Below are positions 53,701 through 59,454 of a stretch of 64,000 nt of DNA, one piece after another. A model generated the notes under the pieces. That model was not told the origin of the DNA. It ran no database searches and worked only from the letters and a program-made list of their open reading frames with translations. The translations under genes were made by a program, and so were the position numbers. This stretch comes from Escallonia rubra (Eukaryota; Streptophyta; Magnoliopsida; Escalloniales; Escalloniaceae): positions 62,001-126,000 of the forward strand of contig JAVXUO010002176.1 of NCBI GenBank assembly GCA_033065855.1, read 5' to 3'. Position 1 is the stretch's first letter. Every line of letters starts with the position of its first letter.

Positions 53701-54299
53701 CACTCCAAATTGTCAATGAATTATTTCGACCTGTGCAATATAAAGAAAAGCTTGTTGATTTTCATGGGACCATAAAGAATCAACATCTTTTCAGAGAACC
53801 ACCTAAAATTCTCTTTAGTGCGGTTAATCTCTTTTTGGCTACCAATGTCTTTCAATTCCAAATAACTTTCATGTGTCGGGGTGCAAAGCTACCAATCGAT
53901 CATTTTCGTACAGCGAGATGAAATTCTCTGCAATTAGATTTCCCCCCCTTCATATGATTTCTCGTAGCTAAAAAGAAAAAGAAGACAATGAGAGCCATTA
54001 AACCTCATGGTGATTCGATTTACAAGGTATACTATTGCGGAGAAGCTAATTTATATTTGGAACACACGGTGCTCTATGAATATTCTTATCACCCTTTCCG
54101 AAAAGAGGTCTAAATTGTTGAAGCTGTACTTGTTCATATAGACGGCTTTTCAAGCGTAGCCTTCTTAACCTTTACATTTGTTTGGCAGGAGGGCTTACCA
54201 GTTGCAGCTGTGAGCCGCCGTCTTGTTAGGGAAGCTGTCCGTGAGCGCCTGTGCAAAGATAACTGCACTGCAATTGTCATCATATTCAGGAAAAGGTAG
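17768..54299 (+). CDS. PP2C8: Protein phosphatase 2C, PP2C8/ILKAP-like (10 exons, 329 aa)
   Basis: Mg/Mn-dependent Ser/Thr phosphatase, complete. Exons: 17768-18018, 37210-37318, 37974-38010, 38129-38173, 38983-39035, 44042-44203, 51636-51719, 53230-53319, 53422-53469, 54189-54299. All introns are GT-AG, phases match and no stop interrupts the 990-nt CDS. PP2C motifs in order: RHTMEDAWVV (62-71), YDGHGG with metal ligands D92/G93, WVDGATAV (150-157), VANIGDAKAVL (168-178), RLEVSRAFGD, ATPDIHSF, LGCDGLWG with metal-site D273, and CKDNCTAI with D317. The match to Arabidopsis At1g18030 (putative PP2C 8), recalled from memory, runs almost end to end from the RHTMED motif. Position 277 is Gly where Arabidopsis has Glu. 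No signal peptide or membrane segment, so it is probably soluble. Introns measure 19191, 655, 118, 809, 5006, 7432, 1510, 102 and 719 bp. Splicing and expression are inferred, not shown. Confidence 0.93.
18140..19180 (-). mobile_element. LARD-type LTR fragment in PP2C intron 1
   Basis: The block parallels 3170-4640: GCTTAGGTC, a CTCTCTATAATT stretch, TTTTAGAGCGAGAAAGTGAG, a GAAGACCGACTCCCGTCTTG block, minisatellite-like units (GATAGTATTCATGGGACTCG, GGTAGTGTCTTGAGGGAGTC), and finally AGAGAGTGGGTCGAA. It is well diverged and lacks a clear terminus and PBS, so it is an old LTR fragment in the same orientation as the LARD at the window start. Confidence 0.6.
19330..19960. repeat. Diverged direct repeat, left copy (pairs with 36360-36990)
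   Basis: Shares ordered blocks with 36360-36990: ATGGATCAT, a GGACACGAGGAGGATAAAGAC-like stretch, TTTTGAGCCTCAGGTAGC, TAGAAGTGCCCTG, CACATAACGCGGATGG, and CAAACACGGCCAC. The 125-codon frame starting at 19556 matches no protein I know. The pair lies 17 kb apart in direct orientation inside intron 1 and could be remains of one dispersed family or the ends of an old element. Confidence 0.6.
20289..20723. mobile_element. hAT-type MITE (CTATGTTACATGG family)
   Basis: Ends CTATGTTATATGG and (reverse complement of the right end) ATATGTTACGCAA, flanked by ATTTGCAC at 20281-20288 and ATTTGCAT at 20724-20731 (7 of 8 match). The interior has a (CCCT)n/(CTC)n tract at about 20460-20515 and text such as AACACAGACACGGGGACATG, also found in the other members (35145, 39685, 43298, 50639). 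Non-coding. Confidence 0.65.
21690..23340 (-). mobile_element. LARD-type LTR fragment with TATA box and minisatellite
   Basis: Parallels 3010-4650 and beyond: GCCACAAGGAG, GGGCAGAGACC, GAGTGGCAATGCTGC, a minus-strand TATA box CTATAAATAG at 22065-22056, then U3-type minisatellite units (GTAGTGTCCCAGAGGAGT and GTCCTTGTGCC blocks) up to about 23180 and GAGAGCGGGTCAAAG. The CTCGAG/CACC motif of the LARD recurs at 23269-23301. Its inner end and PBS are missing. A 3' LTR or solo-LTR remnant in minus orientation is the simplest reading. Confidence 0.65.
23340..24417. other. Unassigned intronic sequence
   Basis: About 1.1 kb of PP2C intron 1 with no recognisable protein, terminal repeat or RNA. Short open frames on both strands do not resemble known families. 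It may be the interior of the element whose LTR remnant lies to the left, but nothing in the sequence proves this. Confidence 0.4.
24426..25863. mobile_element. Non-autonomous hAT-type element (CTATGAAGCACGG family, copy 1)
   Basis: Left end CTATGAAGCGTGG, right end (reverse complement) CTAGGAAGCATGA, flanked by GTCCTTCG (24418-24425) and GTCCTTGG (25864-25871), 7 of 8 identical. The subterminal regions are rich in GGGTGCGG/GATACGG motifs. A second end-like sequence, CTAAAAAGCACGGATACGG in reverse complement, finishes at 25384, so a relative may be nested inside. A (GATA)n/(GA)n microsatellite lies at about 24770-24830. No transposase frame. It pairs with the element at 44605-45877. Confidence 0.7.
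27134..27441 (-). repeat. 3' LTR of the Copia element
   Basis: 308 bp, bounded by AGCTT on the left and by the polypurine tract (ACTCCCCCTC on the plus strand) on the right. About 95% identical to the other LTR by eye. Confidence 0.9.
27449..33053 (-). pseudogene. Copia gag-pol polyprotein, interrupted
   Basis: Domains in Copia order on the minus strand. Gag 33053-32544 (LTAKNYLEWAQSVKLAI). Zinc knuckle near 32230 (CDHCKKYWHTRETC). Protease 31998-31663 with the catalytic DSG in WIIDSGATDHM. Integrase 31659-30673 with LWHQRLGHPS, CESCELAKH, HSDVWGPS, FRRDNGREF and PQQNGIAERK (the D, D, E residues are present). RT 29024-28115 (VYMDPPPGFE, KSLYGLKQSPRAW). RNase H 28090-27449 (AYTDADWAGS, CDNKAAI). 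Breaks: stops between gag and the zinc knuckle, a TIR insertion between integrase and RT, and a frameshift near 28710. The RT active site, normally YVDD, reads CCDIILTGDD, so the enzyme is probably dead. Confidence 0.9.
29375..30552. mobile_element. Mutator-like TIR element nested in the Copia element
   Basis: Inverted ends AGGACACAAAGTTTCAAAAT (from 29384) and its complement near 30490, preceded by AATTACA motifs. The sequence beyond, to 30552 (TAATTACACC in reverse complement), matches the outer end of the element at 26274. Both share the AATACATAT... and GTACACTTTTT... subterminal blocks. The left end seems shortened by about 35 bp. The core is CCCTTCCCCGTCGCCCCCAC-type repeats; frames over it are artefacts. 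It splits the Copia polyprotein between integrase and RT, so it is the youngest layer of this nest. Confidence 0.7.
33070..33083 (-). other. Copia primer binding site
   Basis: Minus strand TGGTATCAGAGCAG directly follows the 5' LTR end; it is complementary to the 3' end of initiator methionyl-tRNA. Confidence 0.9.
33084..33391 (-). repeat. 5' LTR of the Copia element
   Basis: 308 bp, right boundary at the AGCTT target duplication (33392-33396), left boundary at the PBS. On the minus strand it would carry the element's promoter. Confidence 0.9.
33797..34850. other. Unassigned intronic sequence
   Basis: About 1 kb of PP2C intron 1 to the right of the TIR/Copia nest. I see no protein motif, terminal repeats or tandem structure here; the short frames (for example 34243-34572) resemble nothing known. 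Confidence 0.35.
35145..35745. mobile_element. hAT-type MITE (CTATGTTACATGG family), inverted relative of 20289-20723
   Basis: Left end CTTTGTTACAAGG, right end in reverse complement CTATGTTACATAG. The internal order is the reverse of the copy at 20289: TTTCACTTTGGGGTGAAAGG, GAGTCGACACGG, a G-rich/(GA)n tract (35333-35384) and GACGTGTCCCCATG. Flanks ACTATAAG and CCTATAGA match poorly (5 of 8). Confidence 0.55.
36360..36990. repeat. Diverged direct repeat, right copy (pairs with 19330-19960)
   Basis: Same orientation and block order as 19330-19960 (TTTTGAGCCTCAGCTAGC, CAGACGTGCCCTGG, CACGTGACGCGGACGG, CAAACACGGCCACG). Non-coding. It ends about 220 bp before PP2C exon 2. Confidence 0.6.
37526..37742. 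mobile_element. Stowaway-like MITE remnant in PP2C intron 2
   Basis: Starts TACTCCCTCTGTTTCATG and ends near CCGAGGGATTA, a decayed form of the CTCCCTCCGT.../...ACGGAGGGAG termini with TA target sites typical of Stowaway (Tc1/mariner-derived) MITEs. Confidence 0.5.
39295..39675 (+). mobile_element. TRIM-like element in PP2C intron 5
   Basis: Two direct repeats (about 39311-39386 and 39597-39664) share CTCACTT, GGTAGCTAGCTTTTCA and TGCATCCCTTGTTTGCATCA-like text. The first is followed directly by TGGTATCAGAGC, the Met-tRNA PBS. TGGCTATAAG flanks both sides (39300 and 39675). Size and layout fit a terminal-repeat retrotransposon in miniature with no coding capacity; exact ends are uncertain. 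Confidence 0.55.
39685..40029. mobile_element. hAT-type MITE (CTATGTTACATGG family) in intron 5
   Basis: 345 bp with ends CTATTGTTACATGGACT and, in reverse complement, CTATGTTACATGGACTA. Flanks GCTATAAG and GTGATAAG agree at 6 of 8. The interior contains GGACATGGGTGTAGG and CCGACTCGGACAC motifs shared with 43298-43630. Confidence 0.7.
40246..40635. mobile_element. hAT-type MITE (CTTAGTTGCA family), copy 1, intron 5
   Basis: 390 bp. Left end CTTAGTTGCAC, right end in reverse complement CTTAGTTGTAGG. Perfect 8-bp target duplication GGGTGAAC (40238-40245 and 40636-40643). Interior: a (GGGGCG)-rich tract, TTGAATAAATAAATGCG, GATCGAGTTCCCAT and GAGATCCCATGGAGCTCC. It has the same length as copy 2 (390 bp). 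Confidence 0.85.
41835..42158 (+). mobile_element. TRIM element with 75-bp LTRs, intron 5
   Basis: Two 75-bp terminal repeats (41835-41909 and 42084-42158) both start TGTTAA, contain CATTGTTGG and CAGCTTAAGC/CAGTTTAAGC, and end in ACA. The PBS TGGTATCAGAGC follows the first repeat at 41910 without a gap, and GAGAGAGGGAC shortly before the second is a polypurine tract. No coding capacity in the 174-bp interior. No clear 5-bp target duplication. Confidence 0.8.
43298..43630. mobile_element. hAT-type MITE (CTATGTTACATGG family) in intron 5
   Basis: 333 bp, with a perfect 8-bp target duplication ATCCAAAG (43290-43297 and 43631-43638). The right end in reverse complement is CCATGTTACATGGACTCGG; the left end CTATGGACTC has lost about seven bases. 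Shares GGACTCTTCAAAATGCG with the member at 39685. Confidence 0.8.
44605..45877. mobile_element. Non-autonomous hAT-type element (CTATGAAGCACGG family, copy 2), intron 6
   Basis: Ends CTAAGAAGCACGG and, in reverse complement, CTATGAAGCACGG; perfect 8-bp target duplication TTGGCCAC (44597-44604 and 45878-45885). 1,273 bp, with subterminal GATGCGGGTGC/CGGATACGG motifs, a GGTCGCCGGTGGTCG-rich part near 45550-45650 and a Stowaway-like MITE nested at 44983-45350. No transposase. Confidence 0.85.
44983..45350. mobile_element. Stowaway-like MITE nested in the 44605-45877 element
   Basis: Inverted ends CTCCCTCCGTCCCTAAAA and TTTTAGGGACGGAGGGAG, perfect over 18 bp, which is the hallmark of Stowaway MITEs. 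TA follows on the right; the left flank is CA, probably a mutated TA. About 368 bp, AT-rich, non-coding. Confidence 0.85.
46149..46538. mobile_element. hAT-type MITE (CTTAGTTGCA family), copy 2, intron 6
   Basis: 390 bp with 10-bp perfect inverted ends CTTAGTTGCA/TGCAACTAAG (right end followed on the inside by GGAAACTCC in complement) and a perfect 8-bp target duplication ATCCAAAC (46141-46148 and 46539-46546). Same internal order as copy 1. Confidence 0.87.
46751..50624 (-). mobile_element. Complete hAT transposon, 3.87 kb, in PP2C intron 6
   Basis: Perfect 8-bp target duplication ATTTAGGG (46743-46750 and 50625-50632) and 18-bp perfect terminal inverted repeats CAGTGTTATTAAAGGCGC. Beyond the TIR both ends are filled with GGCGC-rich motifs (AGGCGCA, CTAGGCGC), likely transposase binding sites. 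It encodes an uninterrupted four-exon transposase on the minus strand (47024-49637). The 5' part (49640-50470) is non-coding and has a GC-rich tract at 50060-50410. Everything needed for autonomous movement appears present. Confidence 0.92.
47024..49637 (-). CDS. hAT transposase (BED zinc finger, DUF659, dimerisation domain), 767 aa
   Basis: Cut-and-paste DDE transposase of the hAT superfamily. Minus-strand exons 49637-48692, 48570-47764, 47668-47550 and 47455-47024 join with GT-AG introns and matching phases into 2,304 nt without a stop. BED-type zinc finger near residues 29-57 (CNFCQKITRGGIYRHKQHLA, second half C57/C60); acidic linker (DDDVV); DUF659 region with the first catalytic Asp in MCDGWKD and the second in VVTDSASN; the hAT C-x2-H signature in TPCAAHCIDLILED; C-terminal hAT dimerisation domain across exons 3-4 (KVLSLTCSASGCERNWSIFE, then LHSKKRNRLEQSHLNDL). 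The tail is acidic (EDEVEEE-like). The start is the first Met of the open frame, upstream of BED. It runs antisense to the PP2C host gene. Expression is untested. Confidence 0.92.
50639..51209. mobile_element. hAT-type MITE (CTATGTTACATGG family), intron 6
   Basis: Ends CTATGTTACATGGACTCG and, in reverse complement, CTATGTTACATGGACTCGG, nearly perfect over 18 bp. Flanks GGTATGAT (50631-50638) and GGTTTGAT (51210-51217) match at 7 of 8. 571 bp with a (CT)n run at about 50920-50945. Its left target copy overlaps the last two bases of the hAT target duplication, so the two elements are neighbours with a 14-bp gap. Confidence 0.82.
51215..51270 (+). repeat. Tat-type LTR fragment
   Basis: GATGAGGTACCTAACACC, then TTCTCGTCATATAAATTA, closely resembles 5848-5900 in the Tat-type LTR (GGCGGGTGCCTGAAACC, TTCCCGTCATATAACTTA). 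Too short to assign boundaries. Confidence 0.45.
52611..52903. mobile_element. hAT-type MITE (CTTAGTTGCA family), copy 3, intron 7
   Basis: 293 bp with ends CATAGTTGCAC and (reverse complement) CTTAGTAGCAGG; perfect 8-bp target duplication GGTGTGCC (52603-52610 and 52904-52911). It lacks the G-rich tract of copies 1 and 2 but keeps CATCTCTGTCCAGCTGACG and CATGGAGCTCC. Confidence 0.85.
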
Positions 54300-55107
54300 T
54301 CAAAGCCTGCTCAGACTTGACTTTGGAAGGATCTTTACTGCAAATCAAGTGAATTCTGTTCTAGCGCCTAGAACATTGCTATTGGCTTGTTCACTGGATG
54401 CATTTACTGGGTTCCCATGTTGTCTACTGTATTTTGGCTGTATGAGTTGGATGACTGTTGCCGTTAATGTTTGAGAGACTACTTGATGTTTCAAAATCCA
54501 TTGCCAACGTGGTTCTGGTGCCAACGTGGTTCCGCCCCCAAAAGGATTGCCCGCTGAGCTATCCATGCGATCCCCAACCCTAAAAGGATTGCCTGCATTT
54601 CAGCACATCTACTGCTAGAAAGTTTCTAGCAGCGGATGTGCAACTGGACGTTTCTAGTAGAATCGTCCAATTGCTTTGAGAAGCCCACCGACCATCAAAC
54701 AAGAGCGATTGCGCACCAATTCACCAGGCCCTGTGACTAGGGGTGCAACTTGGGCGGGCTGGATGGGCCCAATCTAGCCCACTCTTCAAAAGTCGTGCTC
54801 ATATCCAACCCAATTCATCTACGGGCCTAATAATATCTGCTTTCGCCGAGCCTATCAAAATTTTGGTGGATACGGGGGCTGGACATGGGGAGTCCATGGT
54901 TACAAATTATGTTTTTTAGAAAGATTTTGAAGCATATAGTTGACCATCCATTATAATTAAAAAAAAGTACATTAAAGTCTTAAAATGAACTTAAATATAA
55001 GTATGAAAACAAATATTTGGGACAAAATAAAAGACTAAAGGAAACAATATATATATATGTATATATAAAACAAATATTTGGGACAAAATAAAAGACTAAA
55101 GGAAACA

Positions 55108-55112
<5 letters not shown>

Positions 55113-55191
<79 letters not shown>
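55113..55191. repeat. (TA)n microsatellite
   Basis: About 79 bp of nearly pure TA. It is preceded by a tandem copy of an AATATTTGGGACAAAATAAA-containing block (55014 and 55074) and followed directly by GGGAGCTGATCC. Confidence 0.95.
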
Positions 55192-55195
<4 letters not shown>

Positions 55196-55306
55196 AGCTG
55201 ATCCCTTGACAGCGCTGGCAAAATAGGAGATCTTGCCAGCGCGATCTGGCCGCCCATCCTGAAAGATGGACGGTCCAGATCGCGCCTTTTTCGAATACTG
55301 TCAGTC

Positions 55307-55680
55307 GTCCGCGATACAGTATAGCGGACGGACTTTTTTACCTTTTTGCCCTCTGACCCGTCCGCTATACTGTATCGCGGACGGTCCAAATTTTTTTTTT
55401 ACGTTTTTTTTAAGTTCGTCCGCTACATAATGTAGCGAACAGAGGCCCCATACTTTTTTCTGACTTTTTTCTTTCCTTCTCTAACCACTTTTTCTGACTC
55501 TTTCTCTCTCTAAAATATCGTCCGCTACATTATGTAGCGGACCATATTTCAGAGAGAATTACTTCGTCCGCTACATTATGTAGCAGACAGAGGCCCCATA
55601 CTTTTTCTGACTTTTTCTCTTTCATTCTCTGACCACTTTTTCTCTCTCTAAAATATCATCCGCTACATTATGTAGCGGAC
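55307..55680. repeat. Array of six short palindromes (GTCCGC...GCGGAC)
   Basis: Near-palindromes of 22-25 bp lie at about 55307-55330, 55359-55383, 55418-55440, 55520-55542, 55566-55588 and 55658-55680. Four have half-site GTCCGCTACAT followed by its complement (with small changes); the first two are GTCCGCGATACAG/GTCCGCTATACTG variants in opposite orientation to each other. Spacers repeat AGAGGCCCCATACTTTTT and TCTCTCTAAAATATC. No coding sequence. Confidence 0.85.
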
Positions 55681-55962
55681 CATATTTCAGAGAGAATTGA
55701 TGTTGGTAAACGTAATGGCAATGCTTGTCAGGGTTTTCGGTTACCACATGCAAACTCCAGGTGTTAGCAGGTTCTTCATAATGGAGCAAGGGAACTTGCT
55801 CCTTTTGACTGTTTATCCATTATCCATTATTTGGTGGCAAGTTCAGTACACTGCAGTTTAACATGCCAAACTGTGAAAAGTTACATTCTGTTTGCCCGCG
55901 ATCTTCTCTTTCTGATGTCTGTATTATATATGAAACATAATTGTAACTTTGGAACTTTGCAG

Positions 55963-56118
55963 CGTGAGGACTCGGGTCCTGCAGATTCAAGTACTCTATC
56001 TCAGCCTCAGAAAAACAGAGCAATCGTTTTTAGCAAGAAACTTACCCCTTCTGACACAAGCACACACGGAGGATTTTCTGTTCCTAAGCTATATGCTGAT
56101 GAATGCTTTCCACCTCTG
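55963..56118 (+). pseudogene. Single ARF-like B3-domain exon (auxin response factor fragment)
   Basis: A 52-codon open segment bounded by an acceptor (TTTGCAG) and a donor (CTG|GTTGGT). It contains [20 protein letters not shown] and ADECFPPL, the start of the plant ARF B3 DNA-binding domain (family form [17 protein letters not shown]). The exon ending at PPL fits the ARF exon pattern as I recall it. No other ARF exon is visible in the neighbouring 3 kb: the rest of B3, the middle region and PB1 are absent. About 270 bp of flank on the left and 120 bp on the right look like retained intron. It is an isolated genomic fragment, not a working gene. Confidence 0.8.
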
Positions 56119-56340
56119 GTTGGTATTTTTGTTGGGCTTCTAATGATAACCACATAATCTCCTCTTATGCTGTTAATAAGGAAAATAATTGCTAATGTTT
56201 GAAGCCTGAAGATTTCTCCCTTTTGACTATTTCTTGTGACCTTTTCCTTCAAGCACTTGCAGTAGTCCAAACCTGACAAGATCGGCCTTGCAATGAAAAT
56301 AGATCAGGTGATTGGTCTGGTGGTGGCAGCGGCCAGATAG

Positions 56341-56462
56341 AAGAGAGAGAGAGAGCCTCGGGAACTCAAACCCATCAGATCTGGTGCGGTCTTGTGGGCG
56401 ATGGTGCTTGGTCTGGGGGCGGCGACGGCCATAGAGAAGAGAGAGAGAGAGAGAGAGAGAGA
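56341..56462. repeat. (GA)n tracts with inverted flanking text
   Basis: Two GA runs (about 56341-56354 and 56437-56462) flank a GC-rich 85-bp stretch. CAGCGGCCAGATAGAAGAGA and GACGGCCATAGAGAAGAGAG are near copies. The second run abuts the pararetroviral fragment. Confidence 0.7.
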
Positions 56463-56474
56463 TAGGGCCTTGAG

Positions 56475-57942
56475 GATTGACGATTGGTTTAACGAAGTAG
56501 ACCAACTAGAATTAGAAAAGAACATAAAACTCTAGATAATGACAATAATTTATTAATAGAAGAAATGGATAAAATATAGACATAGAAGATAATATAGATC
56601 TAGACGTTTACAACCTAGACAGAGTTAGTTATAATTTAATAAACTACTTTACAAATAAATATGATATTCTTAAAGCAATAGACAGACTCCCTTTTATAGG
56701 ACAAGATCCTATTAAACGATGGGATTTAAATCAAATATATTGTAAGCTTGACATTATAAATCCTGACTATATTGTTAAGACTGCCAATATAGAGGCAAGT
56801 AGTTTAGATACAGATGATTTTAAAATGCACATTAAAGACCTAACTGAATTAAAAGTAATTAGACCAAGTAACAGTCCTCATAGATCTGCAGCTTTCATAG
56901 TTAGAAATCACGCAGAAATACTAAGAGGCAAAAGTAGAATGGTAATAAACTACAAAAGACTTAATGATAATATAAAAGACGATAGTTATAATATACCAAA
57001 CAAGACCTTCCTTTTAAGTAAAATACAAGGCAAGAAAATATTTAGCAAATTTGATTGTAAATCAGGCTTTTATCAAATTAAGATGTGGCCTGAAGACATT
57101 AAGTGGACAGCTTTTACCACTCCAGAAGGCTTATATGAATGGTTAGTCATGCCCTTCGGCCTTAAGACTGCACCAAGTATCTTCCAACGCAAAATGGATG
57201 ATATTTTTAGACCATATAATGACTTTATATTAGTATACATTGATGACATCTTAGTTTGTAGTAAAAATGAACATGAGCATTTGTCTCATTTAGACTTAGT
57301 CTTTAAACTCTTTGACAAACATGGGTTAATCCTTAGTAAAAAGAAAGTAGAATTATTTAAAACAAGTATAAAGTTCTTAGGAATGGAAATAGGAAATGGC
57401 AAGATAAAGCTACAAGAGCACATAGCTAAAAAGATTTTAGACTTTCCTGACAAGTTAGAAGGATTAAAACAAATTCAGGCTTTTTTAGGATTAGTTAATC
57501 AAGCCAGGATGTATTTTAAAGACCTTAGCAAATTAATAGGTCCTCTATACAACAAGACCAGAAAAATGGACAAAGACATTTTAATATAGAAGATATCAGG
57601 CTCATTAAAACTATAAAAGATAGAGTTAAACAATTACCAGACCTATATCTACCTTTAGATACAGATTACCTAATAGTTCAGACAGATGGATGCAAAGACG
57701 GTTGGGGAGCAGTTTTATACTGCAAACCAAATAAGTATAGTAATAAGAAAGAAGAAAGAATATGTAGATATTCTAGTGGCAAATACAAAGAAAGTAATCA
57801 GTATTTAACAAGTTTAGACTATGAATTACTTGCTATAGTTTACGCACTAGAACATTTCAAGGCACTTCTAATTTCTAAATATGAGTTTTGCATTAGGACA
57901 GACTGTGAAGCCATAGTAAGATACAATAAAAATAAAGATTCT
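56475..57942 (+). pseudogene. Endogenous pararetrovirus fragment (reverse transcriptase-RNase H)
   Basis: Old, partial copy of a Caulimoviridae polymerase. The main frame (56572-57589) covers the RT domain with FDCKSGFYQIKM, the FGLKTAPSIFQRKMD motif and catalytic YIDD near 57238. The RNase H domain follows (about 57590-57940) after a stop at 57587, with TDGCKDGWGA, SLDYELLAIVYALEHFK and RTDCEA, and is cut off by a (TA)n repeat. Upstream frames (from 56475) are broken by stops at about 56534 and 56569. Coat protein, movement protein and protease are absent, so it cannot encode a virus. The strongly A/T-rich codon use differs from the surroundings. Genus not assignable; a badnavirus-like relative is my guess. 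Pararetroviral insertions at dinucleotide repeats are known in plants. Confidence 0.85.
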
Positions 57943-57944
<2 letters not shown>

Positions 57945-58015
<71 letters not shown>

Positions 58016-58033
58016 TGTGTGTGTTTGTGTGTG
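57945..58033. repeat. (TA)n(TG)n microsatellite
   Basis: Pure TA to about 57976, then TG with a few TTTG interruptions. It marks the abrupt right edge of the pararetroviral RNase H and is followed by GGAGCTGATCCGTTGATAGC, a copy of the block at 55193. Confidence 0.95.
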
Positions 58034-58300
58034 TGGAGCTGATCCGTTGATAGCGCTAGAAAGTTGCTAGCGCTGTTTGGCCGTCCGTTACATATTTAGA
58101 CGGGCTATATATATATATATATATATATATAGACGGGCTAGTTTCCTCACGGGCTTGTTGAAACTTTTGTCTATGTCTAGCACATATTTTTTACGGGTCC
58201 AAAATTTTGAGCCCACGTCCACCACAGTTACTAAAAAAGTAAGTTCATTCGCATATTTCTGAGGGTTGGTACGGGTTGCCCGGCCCAAGTTGCACTCTTA

Positions 58301-59450
58301 CCTGCGACACCTTGGTCACCAGCCACTGCACTGTATCAGCCACTCTCACTACGAATGATGGCCGGCTGTGCTTAAAGCAATCTTTTTGTCATCTCATCTC
58401 ATAGGGGAATAATTTTCAAAGCAATCTTTTCTCTTTTTCTTCAAAAAAAAAAAAGGATAATAAATAAATAAATATAACACCAAAGGAAGTTCGATTCCGA
58501 GACATAACATGACACTTTGCAGAATGGTTTATCTGCCACGAATAGAAATGTGAGATAAATGACTGCCGACGATCTACTAAATAATCATTGGGCAGCAAAC
58601 ACAAAGGGCAAAAATGTCAGGAAGACACTTGGCAAAGCCACCAAATGATTTCAAAATCATACACCAATCTAAAAAAATACCTGCAACGCATGTTGTACAA
58701 ATGATGATTGTATTCAGAACTTTGGTCAACCGCTGTTTTTTTATTTTTTTGTTATGGCACACCATACACAGGATTGATTTAAAAAAAAAAATGGGGGTTC
58801 CCACTTCCCACCTTCCATTCTCATTAATAATACCTTACACGCACCAAGTTGATGGAAGTAGGTTCATGAATATGGGTCAATAATACCTTTCTCTGATTTG
58901 CCAGACAAATAAAGATTATTTGTTTATGGTTTTCCAAATAAGTATTTGCATCATAAAATTGTTATTTCTTTTGCATTTCGAAATCATAAAAGTTGTTTCT
59001 TTATATATATATATATATATAAGAGAATGACATTGATAAGTAAAAGTTACAGAGTCTTTCAAGTTGTCTCAGGAGATCATTAATAGCTATTAGGTCATGA
59101 CATACATGACCGCAAAGGTCGATATTAACAAATTATCTTATAAAACTCATATACACTGCAATCAAGTTAAATAAGAGCATATCCTCTTTACGGACTAAAA
59201 GGTAAGTTTACTCCTATTTGGGATTTAAATATAAAAGCTAAGTTTTAGCACTTTGAATGCTTGAATCTCATTACAATAGTCAAAAATGGTCCTCGTGTTT
59301 ACACGCACTTTCTCCTTCCCTCTTCCACCCTGTTTAGGCTCTCTGAGCAAGCCAAACTTATCAGAACCATCGCAAGGACCACAAGCTATGCTATTTTTGA
59401 TTTTCCCTAAAATTGTTCGGATTAGATGCACATAAAATTTCATACTTTGG
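58301..59450. other. Intergenic sequence without recognisable feature
   Basis: About 1.15 kb, AT-rich with a short (TA)n at 59003-59020. Short frames on both strands do not resemble known proteins. No terminal repeats noticed. Confidence 0.4.
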
Positions 59451-59454
59451 GCAT

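Larger units (their letters stand above)
54738..58300. mobile_element. Composite region bounded by hAT-like ends
   Basis: Left end TAGGGGTGCAACTTGGGC, right end in reverse complement TAAGAGTGCAACTTGGGC (16 of 18). Flanks CCTGTGAC (54730-54737) and CCTGCGAC (58301-58308) match at 7 of 8. Between them: a tandem duplication near 55009-55112, (TA)n, a palindrome array, an ARF exon, (GA)n, a pararetroviral fragment, (TA)n(TG)n, and a second copy of a GGAGCTGATCC...AGCGCT block. Probably a small hAT MITE (outer ~370 bp on the left and ~190 bp on the right) into whose (TA)n tract other DNA was inserted. It starts 440 bp after the PP2C stop codon. Confidence 0.6.
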
